DNA from: Candidatus Tayloriibacteriota bacterium | GTDB lineage: Bacteria; Patescibacteriota; Minisyncoccia; Phycocordibacterales; PALSA-1337 | Length of the DNA stretch: 36,831 bases | NCBI GenBank assembly: GCA_025353045.1 | Contig: JANXRK010000065.1 | Coordinates: 1-36,831 of the forward strand | Reading direction: 5' to 3' | Shown: positions 7,254-14,107 of the stretch, piece after piece | Layout: every line of letters starts with the position of its first letter | Numbering within the stretch: the first letter of the stretch is position 1 | Notes under the pieces: generated by a model | Databases searched by the model: none | What the model was told of the DNA's origin: nothing | Seen by the model: only the letters and a program-made list of their open reading frames with translations | Position numbers and translations under genes: made by a program

Positions 7254-7799
7254 ATGACATATAGTATACAAAACGTTAAAAAAGCTAGAGAAATGAGGAT
7301 TTCTGGTGGTACTCTGTCAGAAATTTCAAAGGAAATCAAAATTTCTAAGAGCACCCTCTCATATTGGCTTAAAGATATTATTTTAAATAAGGAACAACAG
7401 TCTGAGGTGGCTCATCGTATCAAAAATAAAATGAGTAGGGGAAGACTAAACTCTTCAATTATCCTTAGAGCCAAAAGGATGTTCAAGGAGAAGAAGATCT
7501 ATGAAGATGCAGAAAAAGAGTTTAAACACCTCAATGCAGATTCATTTTTTATGAATGGATTGGGACTCTATCTTATGTCCGGAACAAAGAAGGGTAGTTC
7601 ATTCCAGTTCTCAAGTTCAGACCCTCTTATTATTAGCTTTATGACCAAGTGGGCAAAAAAGTACTTAGGAGTAGATCAAGTGCTTATAAAAAAAAGAAAT
7701 TATGATGGATATCTGAGAATAGATATAAGTCGGGTAGATGTTTTAAGAAGGGTAATCGCTTGGCAAAAGCTTTTAATTAAGTATTATGGTAGTCTATAA
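7254..7799 (+). CDS. HTH protein with LAGLIDADG-like C-terminal region
   Basis: 181 residues. The N-terminus holds a resolvase-like helix-turn-helix (GGTLSEISKEIKISKSTLSY, residues 18-37) followed by a basic linker. The C-terminal half (FFMNGLGLYLMSGTKKGSSF, then SSSDPLIISFMTKWAKKYL) resembles the GLYxxEGTKK...NSDPxMI pattern of HTH/homing-endonuclease-like proteins widespread in CPR bacteria and archaea. The acidic residue usually found in GLYxxEG is replaced here by Ser (LMSGTKK), so nuclease activity is doubtful. The gene lies upstream of the tRNA cluster. A probable -10 (TATCAT) lies five bases before the ATG within an inverted repeat. Most likely a DNA-binding regulator; the target is unknown. 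Confidence 0.65.
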   Translation: MTYSIQNVKKAREMRISGGTLSEISKEIKISKSTLSYWLKDIILNKEQQSEVAHRIKNKMSRGRLNSSIILRAKRMFKEKKIYEDAEKEFKHLNADSFFMNGLGLYLMSGTKKGSSFQFSSSDPLIISFMTKWAKKYLGVDQVLIKKRNYDGYLRIDISRVDVLRRVIAWQKLLIKYYGSL

Positions 7800-7810
7800 G
7801 TGTTTGATAT

Positions 7811-7882
7811 GCACCCGTAGTGAAATGGATATCATGCCGGTCTTCGGAACCGTTGTTGTAGGTTCGAATCCTACCGGGTGCA
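7811..7882 (+). tRNA. tRNA-Arg (TCG anticodon)
   Basis: The acceptor GCACCCG pairs with CGGGTGC, the T-arm is GTAGG-TTCGAAT-CCTAC, and the anticodon loop CTTCGGA gives TCG. The outermost anticodon-stem pair (C-T) is mismatched. CCA is not encoded. The anticodon reads CGA, an Arg codon used often by the AT-rich genes around it. Confidence 0.92.
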
Positions 7883-7919
7883 CAAAATAAGTGAAATTGG
7901 TTTTTAAAAGATATTTGTA

Positions 7920-7925
7920 TATAAT
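7920..7925 (+). promoter_or_regulatory. -10 element of tRNA-Gly(GCC)
   Basis: A perfect TATAAT 11 bases before the tRNA, with TTGGTT at 7898-7903 as a possible -35 (16-bp spacer). Confidence 0.6.
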
Positions 7926-7936
7926 GTGCAAATATT

Positions 7937-8007
7937 GCGGGCATGGTTTAGTGGTAGAACACGTCCTTGCCAAGGACGAGATTCGGGTTCGATTCCCGGT
8001 GCCCGCA
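7937..8007 (+). tRNA. tRNA-Gly (GCC anticodon)
   Basis: The acceptor GCGGGCA pairs with TGCCCGC, the anticodon stem CGTCC/GGACG encloses TTGCCAA, and the T-loop is GTTCGATTC. CCA is not encoded; the discriminator is A. Confidence 0.96.
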
Positions 8008-8050
8008 CAGATAGATAGCAGACTTTTGTGAGAGACTAATTGTGTAAAAC

Positions 8051-8059
8051 TGTGGATAA
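8051..8059 (-). promoter_or_regulatory. DnaA box, perfect match
   Basis: TGTGGATAA (TTATCCACA on the minus strand) lies between tRNA-Gly and the yraN-like gene. It is one of four perfect intergenic copies in the window. Confidence 0.4.
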
Positions 8060-8126
8060 CATTGGGGACAATGGGTATAAGACAATGAAAATATGGCTTA
8101 TATACGTGTCTTTGTCTTTTTAAACT

Positions 8127-8504
8127 ATGAAAACTAATAATCGTAAAACAGGAGATAAGGGTGAGGATATTGCATGTTTCTACCTAGAGAAACATGGGTA
8201 TTTTGTGCAGGAAAGAAATTATTTAAAGAAGTGGGGAGAAATAGACATTATAGCGGTCAAAGACGAAATTCTTCATTTTATTGAAGTAAAAAGTGTTATA
8301 GCTAGGGGAGATATGAAAGGCTATAGGCCAGAAGAGAATGTCCATGAGCTAAAACAGAGGAAACTTCGAAGAATTATCCAAACATATCTCAACCATCATA
8401 AGTATGGATTGGAATCAGAATTTAAGTTTAATGTTATAACTGTTACGATGAATAATGTCACAGGGAAGGCAGTTGTGAAGATATTTGAGAATATTATTCT
8501 CTAA
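8127..8504 (+). CDS. YraN-family (UPF0102) endonuclease-like protein
   Basis: 125 residues, typical for the family. The signature is GEDIACFYLEKHGYFVQERN, KKWGEIDIIAVKDE and HFIEVK, the restriction-endonuclease-like E...D...ExK fold also found in Holliday-junction resolvases. The C-terminal HELKQRKLRRIIQTYL helix is also typical. The biochemical role of YraN proteins is poorly defined. It lies between tRNA-Gly and tRNA-Pro. A 12-codon reading frame (8085-8123) ends four bases before its ATG and could be a leader peptide, but nothing else supports that. Confidence 0.88.
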   Translation: MKTNNRKTGDKGEDIACFYLEKHGYFVQERNYLKKWGEIDIIAVKDEILHFIEVKSVIARGDMKGYRPEENVHELKQRKLRRIIQTYLNHHKYGLESEFKFNVITVTMNNVTGKAVVKIFENIIL

Positions 8505-8553
8505 TACAGGCCAATTTTTATGGATTTTCTTTGGATTTTCATGAGGCCTGTGC

Positions 8554-8559
8554 TAGTAT
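8554..8559 (+). promoter_or_regulatory. Extended -10 element of tRNA-Pro
   Basis: TGC followed by TAGTAT, ten bases before the tRNA. The same TGCTAGTAT string precedes tRNA-Gly(TCC) (10043-10051) and cca. Confidence 0.5.
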
Positions 8560-8569
8560 AGTCAGATAT

Positions 8570-8642
8570 CGGAGCGTGGTGTAACGGCTAACATTCCTGT
8601 TTTGGGAACAGGCGACTCCGGGTTCGAATCCCGGCGCTCCGA
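8570..8642 (+). tRNA. tRNA-Pro (TGG anticodon)
   Basis: The acceptor CGGAGCG pairs with CGCTCCG, the anticodon stem CCTGT/ACAGG encloses TTTGGGA, and the T-arm is CCGGG-TTCGAAT-CCCGG. The discriminator is A; CCA is not encoded. Confidence 0.95.
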
Positions 8643-8660
8643 CAATTTTGAAATATTGAT

Positions 8661-10025
8661 ATGAGAATAAATAAATCACCCTGGATACATCAACTTGATC
8701 AGGAGAGAAAGACCACTGTTCTTAAGAATGATCTTGATACGGACATAGCTATAGTTGGAGCTGGAATCGCAGGTGTATCAACAGCATTCTTCACACTCAA
8801 ATACACTCAAGAAAGAGTGGTACTCCTTGATCAGGGAAAATTAGCCCATGGTGCAACAGGACATAATGCAGGGCAAGTGGTGGCTCGATTTGAGAGGCCC
8901 CTTAGAGAAATTGAAAAAGAGTTTGGATTTGAAAATACAAAAGACGCATTACAAAGTCTTCATTCGGCTTGGCTTCTCATTGAGGAAATGTATGAAGATG
9001 CTAAACTCGGCATCGTTTTTTCTCACACAGAAGGGAATATTGGTTTTTCTAATTTGTACCAAGTGCTCTTGGCGCTTCAAGATAATGAAATAGAGATTCT
9101 ATCGGGATTAGTTCATACAAAGTTTTTTGTCAGTGACAATGCACCTTTTTTGAAAGATATTCCAAAAATATACCAAAATTTATATAAAATCGTTCCTCAG
9201 TCAGAAATTCTCAAGAAAATGGAGACTGAGGATACGAGTTTTTATGCTTTATATTCGGATCAAGCAGCTTGTATGAACTCTGCACTTTTCTGTCAGGAGG
9301 TTGTTCTATATCTTTTAAAAAAATATCCAGAAAGATTTTTACTATTTGAAAATACAAGAATTAATAAAGTTGTACTTACTACAAATCATGCACTTTTGGA
9401 TGCTGAGAAACATACTATCAATGCAAGCAAGGTGATTTTGTGTACAAATGGTTTTGAAAATTTTGAAATATTTAATAAAGGAGGTTTGGAGATAAACAAA
9501 AACTTTCACCATTCAGTACAAGGGACTGTTGGGTATATGTCAGCATACATCGAGAAAATGAATAAGATGCCGACAGTTATTGCGTATCATACAGAAGATA
9601 CTGATCCATCGAAAGATAGCTCTACATATTTTTATTTAACGCGAAGACCATCCGAAAATCATGAAAAAAAAGATAATTTGATTTGTGTGGGAGGTCCAGA
9701 AATTGATATTGACGATCGCGCTGAATATTTAAGAGACTATGAGTATCCGGATGAAATTCCAGCAAAGATAGATCAATTTATAAAAAAAGAATACGACTCT
9801 GATCCAAATCATAAAATTGATTATGAATTCACTTGGCACGGTCTTATGGGGTATACACCAAACAGGATTCGGCTTATCGGTACTGAACCGAAAAATCCTG
9901 TCCTTTTATACAATCTTGGTTGTAATGGTATCGGTATTATCCCGTCAGTGTATGGTGGTAGAAGAATTTCAAAAATTCTAGCAGGGGAAAGACTTCGACC
10001 TTCAATATTTGACCCAAAAGGGTAG
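8661..10025 (+). CDS. FAD-dependent oxidoreductase, DAO/DadA type
   Basis: 454 residues. The N-terminal dinucleotide-binding motif DIAIVGAGIAGVSTAFF (GxGxxG at 33-38) with the acidic strand end VVLLDQ (Asp57) and GATGHNAGQVV mark the D-amino-acid oxidase/glycine oxidase superfamily. The C-terminal segment IRLIGTEPKNPVLLYNLGCN and GIGIIPSVYGGRRISKIL is the conserved FAD-contacting end. There is no signal peptide, so it is soluble. Substrate is unknown; primary or secondary amines and amino acids are typical. It lies between tRNA-Pro and tRNA-Gly and may be read from the tRNA-Pro promoter, with only 18 bp between them. Such a redox enzyme is unusual among informational genes and may be an accessory gene inserted in a tRNA cluster. 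Confidence 0.82.
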   Translation: MRINKSPWIHQLDQERKTTVLKNDLDTDIAIVGAGIAGVSTAFFTLKYTQERVVLLDQGKLAHGATGHNAGQVVARFERPLREIEKEFGFENTKDALQSLHSAWLLIEEMYEDAKLGIVFSHTEGNIGFSNLYQVLLALQDNEIEILSGLVHTKFFVSDNAPFLKDIPKIYQNLYKIVPQSEILKKMETEDTSFYALYSDQAACMNSALFCQEVVLYLLKKYPERFLLFENTRINKVVLTTNHALLDAEKHTINASKVILCTNGFENFEIFNKGGLEINKNFHHSVQGTVGYMSAYIEKMNKMPTVIAYHTEDTDPSKDSSTYFYLTRRPSENHEKKDNLICVGGPEIDIDDRAEYLRDYEYPDEIPAKIDQFIKKEYDSDPNHKIDYEFTWHGLMGYTPNRIRLIGTEPKNPVLLYNLGCNGIGIIPSVYGGRRISKILAGERLRPSIFDPKG

Positions 10026-10078
10026 CAGAATGGAATGTTTTCTGCTAGTATAGATTCCGTGCTAAATTGTGAGTAATT

Positions 10079-10149
10079 GCGGGGCTAGTTTAATGGTAGA
10101 ATAGAAGTTTTCCAAACTTTTGGTGGGAGTTCGATTCTCCCGCCCCGCA
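10079..10149 (+). tRNA. tRNA-Gly (TCC anticodon)
   Basis: The acceptor GCGGGGC pairs with GCCCCGC, the anticodon stem GAAGT/ACTTT (one G-T pair) encloses TTTCCAA, and the T-arm GGGAG-TTCGATT-CTCCC is perfect. CCA is not encoded. Confidence 0.95.
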
Positions 10150-10192
10150 CAACCAAGGAGTTTAGGGTGTGTTTAGTTGGAAACTTTGGGTA

Positions 10193-10226
10193 AAACAAAA
10201 ACCCGCCCTACGGCGGATTTTTGTTT
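10193..10226. terminator. Bidirectional intrinsic terminator
   Basis: A CCGCC-CTAC-GGCGG core is flanked by AAACAAAAA (10193-10201) and TTTTTGTTT (10218-10226), with one C-A mismatch. It serves both tRNA-Gly (plus) and the HU gene (minus). Confidence 0.9.
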
Positions 10227-10262
10227 AGTCTAGTCTCGAGCGAGCGATTATTTTGTAATGAT

Positions 10263-10535
10263 TTATTTTACTGCGTCCTTTAGTCCCTTTGCTGCTCGGA
10301 ACTTTGGAACCTTCATGGCTGGAACCTTGATAGCCTCACCTGTTCGAGGGTTTCGAGCGTCTCGTGCCGCTCGTTCCTTTACTGAGAAGATACCAAGTCC
10401 TGCGATAGAAACTTCCTCACCCTTCTTGAGAGAGTCGATTATTGAGTTTACTACAATGTCTACTGCTTGCTCTGCTTGTACCTTTGTTCCTCCAAGCATT
10501 GCATGTACTGCATCTACGATTCCTGCTTTATTCAT
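10263..10535 (-). CDS. hup: HU-family DNA-binding protein
   Basis: 90 residues, standard length. The N-terminal helices MNKAGIVDAVHAMLGG, the turn GEEVSIAGLGIFSVKERAAR and the DNA-arm signature ARNPRTGEAIKVPAMKVPKF with the intercalating Pro are all present. HU bends and compacts chromosomal DNA as a dimer. Unlike most genes here it has a leader of about 40 nt: a TATAAT-like element lies in the reverse complement of 10575-10595. The gene is monocistronic and ends at the shared terminator. Confidence 0.96.
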   Translation of the reverse strand: MNKAGIVDAVHAMLGGTKVQAEQAVDIVVNSIIDSLKKGEEVSIAGLGIFSVKERAARDARNPRTGEAIKVPAMKVPKFRAAKGLKDAVK

Positions 10536-10628
10536 ATAATTTTTGACAAGATTAACTAATAATTGTTTAACGTAGGTAATTATATAATATGACCCTTTTT
10601 AAGCAATAGATGCCAAATTGGGCATATT

Positions 10629-12161
10629 TTAGCGAGCAAAGTCAATAACTCGAGTCTCTCTAATGATAGTTACTTTGATTTCCCCTGGATATTTGAGATC
10701 TTTTTCTATCTTGAGTGCTATATCCCGAGCCATATTTTTTGCTTCGAGATCAGTAATCTTCTCTGGAGTCACAAAAATACGTATCTCACGTCCTGCCTGA
10801 AGGGCATAGGACTTCTCAACTCCTTGGAATCCATTTGCAATTGCTTCTAGGTCGCCTAGACGTTTCAAATAGTTCTCAATGCTATCATGTCGAGCACCTG
10901 GACGAGCACCTGATACTGCATCTGCTGTCTGCACAATGCGTGATTCAACCGTTTCATATGGATATTCTTCATGATGAGCTTGCATTGCTTTAACAATATC
11001 CTCACTTGCACCAAATTTCTGAAGAATTCTTCGTCCGATCTCTACATGACTTCCAGAGACTTCATGATCGAGTGCCTTACCTAGGTCATGGAGCAGGGCA
11101 CCAGCCTTTGCTACAGCGACATTTGCTCCTATTTCTTCAGCAATCATTCCTGCGATGTGTGACATCTCTATAGAGTGCTGCAAGACATTTTGACCATAAC
11201 TCGTTCTAAAGTGGAGACGGCCAAGGATAAGGATAATTCGAGGATCGAGACCAATAACTCCACATTCATACGCAGCTTGCTCACCTTTTTCTTTAATTGT
11301 TTTATTTATACCAGCTTGAGCTTCAGCTACGATCTTTTCAATCTTTGCAGGCTGAATACGACCGTCTTTGATAAGTTCCTCAAGAGCAACTCGTGCTACA
11401 TGACGTCGAACAGGATCAAAAGAGGAAATAGTAATAGTTCCTGGAGTATCGTCAACGATAACTTCAACGCCTGTCATTCTTTCGAACGCTTTGATATTTC
11501 TACCTTCTTTACCGATAATCTTTCCTTTTATTTCATCACTTGGAATAGCCACAGAAGTTGACATGATGTCTGAAGCTACAGAGTTAGCTAGACGCTGAAT
11601 AGATATAGCAAGAATGTCTTGAGCCTTTTTCTCAAGAGTTTCCTCGCCATTCTGTTCAAGCTTAGAAATACGAACAAGTAAATCTTGTTCAGCATTCTTT
11701 TCAATTGTTTTGATAAGAGTTTGGCGGGCTTCTTCTGCAGACATTTTTGCAACTCGTTCCAAAGCCTGAGCTTTTTCTTGTTCAAGTTTATCGGCCTTTT
11801 CTCGGATTACTTTTATCTGATCTACCTTTTCTTTGATTTGTTCTACCTCTTTATCTATATCAGTCTGTCTTTTATCGAGTAAATCTTCCTTCTTGATTAA
11901 TCTTGTTTCTGATTGTTGAACCTTTTCTTCTTTTTCTTTTATCTCCACTCGAGCCTCTTCAAGAAACTTTTTTGATTTTGTATCTGCGTCAGCTGTGATT
12001 CTTTTCGCCTCTTCTTTTGCCGTGAGAAGCATTTCTTTTATTTCAAGCTCCATCGATCCCTTTTTCCCTAGGGATATAATGAGGCGGAGGTAGTAACCGA
12101 TTGCGACTCCGGCTACTCCTGCAATACTCAAGAGTACTGCTACGGTTTTTAATGATGTCAT
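10629..12161 (-). CDS. rny: Ribonuclease Y
   Basis: 510 residues. The N-terminal membrane anchor (VAVLLSIAGVAGVAIGYYL, residues 7-25) is followed by a long coiled coil (about 40-190). Then come a KH domain with GKIIGKEGRNIKAFERMTGV and an HD domain with HSIEMSHIAGMIAEEI and AGALLHDLGKALDHEVSGSH. RNase Y is a membrane-bound endoribonuclease that starts mRNA decay. The ATG at 12161 lies six bases after TTATAT, inside a perfect inverted repeat (12164-12178). clpP lies upstream on the same strand, 141 bp away, with a weak hairpin (GTAAC/GTTAC near 12279-12291) between them. Confidence 0.97.
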   Translation of the reverse strand: MTSLKTVAVLLSIAGVAGVAIGYYLRLIISLGKKGSMELEIKEMLLTAKEEAKRITADADTKSKKFLEEARVEIKEKEEKVQQSETRLIKKEDLLDKRQTDIDKEVEQIKEKVDQIKVIREKADKLEQEKAQALERVAKMSAEEARQTLIKTIEKNAEQDLLVRISKLEQNGEETLEKKAQDILAISIQRLANSVASDIMSTSVAIPSDEIKGKIIGKEGRNIKAFERMTGVEVIVDDTPGTITISSFDPVRRHVARVALEELIKDGRIQPAKIEKIVAEAQAGINKTIKEKGEQAAYECGVIGLDPRIILILGRLHFRTSYGQNVLQHSIEMSHIAGMIAEEIGANVAVAKAGALLHDLGKALDHEVSGSHVEIGRRILQKFGASEDIVKAMQAHHEEYPYETVESRIVQTADAVSGARPGARHDSIENYLKRLGDLEAIANGFQGVEKSYALQAGREIRIFVTPEKITDLEAKNMARDIALKIEKDLKYPGEIKVTIIRETRVIDFAR

Positions 12162-12163
12162 TT

Positions 12164-12178
12164 GCGAATATAATTCGC
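12164..12178. promoter_or_regulatory. Inverted repeat over the rny -10 element
   Basis: GCGAAT and ATTCGC are perfect arms around a 3-bp centre. The repeat covers the -10 and ends two bases before the rny start codon. It could be an operator, or a 5' hairpin if transcription starts further upstream. Confidence 0.45.
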
Positions 12179-12302
12179 CTTCCTCAGATTCTAACTAGTG
12201 TACTCAGTATGTTCAGTATATGTGTGTAATAATCGTGACACGTCGTTTACTTTCTTTAAAGGGAATTAAAATTAAATTTGTAACAAAGTTACTGTACCAC
12301 GA

Positions 12303-12872
12303 TTAGATTATCTTGTCGATGATACCGTATTTTCGTGCCTCATCAGCATCCATGAAGAAGTTTCGATCCATATCTTTTTCAATTTTTGATAAAGGTTGGC
12401 CTGTATTTTTGACAAGCATTTTATTAAGACTTTCTCGAGTCTTGAGAATATGCTTAGCGCTAATTTCAATATCTGAAGCCTGCCCCTCGACACCCCCAAG
12501 AGGTTGATGAATCATTATTTCAGAATTTGGTAATGCAAATCGCTTTCCTTTTTTTCCTGAAGCAAGAATGTGTGATCCCATTGATGCTGCCATTCCAACA
12601 CACACTGTTGAAACATCATTTTTAATATTATTCATGGTATCGATAATTGCGAGACCTGCGGTAACTACGCCGCCAGGAGAATTGATATAAAGAGTAATAT
12701 CTTTTTTTGGATCCTCGGCTTGAAGAAAAAGTAATTGAGCGATAATGATATTTGCGACATGATCATCGATGGGTCCAGCCAAGAAAATAATATTTTCTTT
12801 CAGCAATCTTGAATAAATATCATAAGCCCGTTCGCCCATGCTTGTCTTTTCTATTACAGTTGGTATTAACAT
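12303..12872 (-). CDS. clpP: ATP-dependent Clp protease proteolytic subunit, catalytic Asp replaced by Asn
   Basis: 189 residues from the internal ATG at 12872, which gives MLIPTVIEKTSMGERAYDIY and aligns with the mature N-terminus of other ClpPs; an upstream ATG at 12905 would add 11 AT-rich-coded residues. Ser97 in GMAASMGSHIL and His122 in IMIHQPLGG are present. The third triad residue is the Asp in the family motif DTxRDxF; here the sequence is KDMDRNFFM, with Asn171. An Asn at this position is known in Listeria ClpP1. The protein should form a 14-mer chamber with ClpX or ClpC. No Clp ATPase is in the window. Confidence 0.95.
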   Translation of the reverse strand: MLIPTVIEKTSMGERAYDIYSRLLKENIIFLAGPIDDHVANIIIAQLLFLQAEDPKKDITLYINSPGGVVTAGLAIIDTMNNIKNDVSTVCVGMAASMGSHILASGKKGKRFALPNSEIMIHQPLGGVEGQASDIEISAKHILKTRESLNKMLVKNTGQPLSKIEKDMDRNFFMDADEARKYGIIDKII

Positions 12873-12944
12873 ATATTTTAAATTTAAATTAGATAATATT
12901 TCCATAATACCTTATGTCTCATATTTAGCAACTTCAGGAAAAGA

Positions 12945-12973
12945 AAATGCCCAAGTTATTCACTTGAGCATTT
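12945..12973 (-). terminator. Intrinsic terminator of the ATP-grasp gene
   Basis: AAATGC-C-CAAGT (12945-12956) pairs with ACTTG-A-GCATTT (12962-12973). On the minus strand it is followed by TCTTTTCC. It lies 19 bases after the ATP-grasp stop. Confidence 0.75.
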
Positions 12974-12991
12974 CATGCGTGCGATGTGGAA

Positions 12992-14002
12992 TCATCTCTC
13001 CATTCCTTTTAGTACTTCAAGGTAGAGGTCTTCCACAATGCGTTCTTGGGCTGCACCTGATTTGGCATAGTGGTCAAGTCCTGGGGCGGAGTTGATTTCG
13101 AGAATCCAATACTGGTTAGGTTTATTGCTAATATCTCCTTCAATCATGAGGTCAACACCACACAATCTCAACCCCATATCCCTGGTAAGTGCAACGCAAA
13201 CTCTCCTGAAATCTCGGTGGATCTTATCAGTCACATCCACGGAATCACCGCCATTTGACAAGTTCGCGTTATCGAGGAGATAGATCAACCTACCTTTCTC
13301 AAGTACTGACTCAAGGGTCAAACCTTGATGTTTGAGTTTTTCGATCATTCTCGAATCAGAGAAACTAATGCGTGTGTCTCGATAGTCACGAACGAATTTT
13401 ATCTGTTTTACATCGAGCAACTCACGGATAGATGATTCACCATCACCGGTGACGTTAAGTGGAATTCTCTGATAGGCAGAGATCACGCGCTTGTCTAAGA
13501 CGACTACGCGGTAGTCCTTTCCACGCACGACTTGTTGCACCAAGGCAACTCGATCACGTCCAAAGACAGACTTCATTGCATTGTAGAATTGTCGCTTGTT
13601 GTGAACCATGGCTACATTTGTTCCCTGACTTCCACTGTTAGGCTTAACAATGACTGGAAAACCAAGTCCTTTGGCGTAATGGTATGCACCGTTTACGTCT
13701 CTGTTACGCAAGCCAATCTTCGAAGCAAAAGATCTCGCAAAAAAAGTTCTGCTACCGGAAACAGTGCGGTAACCCATCTTTTTCATGAACATGTTGGCGT
13801 AGTCTTTATCCTTGGCGATCTCAGATGCTCCGAGCGGATTCAGATCAATGCAAGAACCACGAAAGTAACACCTTTTACCGTTTTTGAACGTGATTTGACC
13901 AACCACTTGCCATCTCGGTTCGATAAGCACCTTTGCTCCTATCAAGGGTGCTATTTTCTTGAGTACTTGACCGAGAATTGGTGTGACAGTTTCTTTTTTC
14001 AT
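12992..14002 (-). CDS. ATP-grasp ligase, cyanophycin-synthetase/GshF-like
   Basis: 336 residues. ATP-grasp features: FPVIVKPNSGSQGTNVAMV (residues 115-133, glycine-rich loop), VRGKDYRVVVLDKRVISAYQ (central strand) and a C-terminal metal-binding end GVDLMIEG...YWILEINSAPGLDHY with the ExN pair. The last motif is the one found in the ATP-grasp halves of cyanophycin synthetase and bifunctional GshF. The enzyme should join an amino acid or peptide carboxylate to an amine using ATP. DNA of sampled lines is about 47-57% GC, against about 30-38% for neighbours. It is monocistronic with its own terminator and diverges from a Mur/FolC-type ligase. Cyanophycin synthetase fuses these two enzyme types, which makes the pairing notable. 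Substrate is unknown. Confidence 0.75.
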   Translation of the reverse strand: MKKETVTPILGQVLKKIAPLIGAKVLIEPRWQVVGQITFKNGKRCYFRGSCIDLNPLGASEIAKDKDYANMFMKKMGYRTVSGSRTFFARSFASKIGLRNRDVNGAYHYAKGLGFPVIVKPNSGSQGTNVAMVHNKRQFYNAMKSVFGRDRVALVQQVVRGKDYRVVVLDKRVISAYQRIPLNVTGDGESSIRELLDVKQIKFVRDYRDTRISFSDSRMIEKLKHQGLTLESVLEKGRLIYLLDNANLSNGGDSVDVTDKIHRDFRRVCVALTRDMGLRLCGVDLMIEGDISNKPNQYWILEINSAPGLDHYAKSGAAQERIVEDLYLEVLKGMER

Positions 14003-14107
14003 AGATTTCTGATAAATTTGGTTTATTACGTATTCTTAAACGATCAGGTTGTAAGAATCTCTATTGAGAATACTCGAGCATAATTCCAAAGTCAACAATA
14101 ATCAAAT

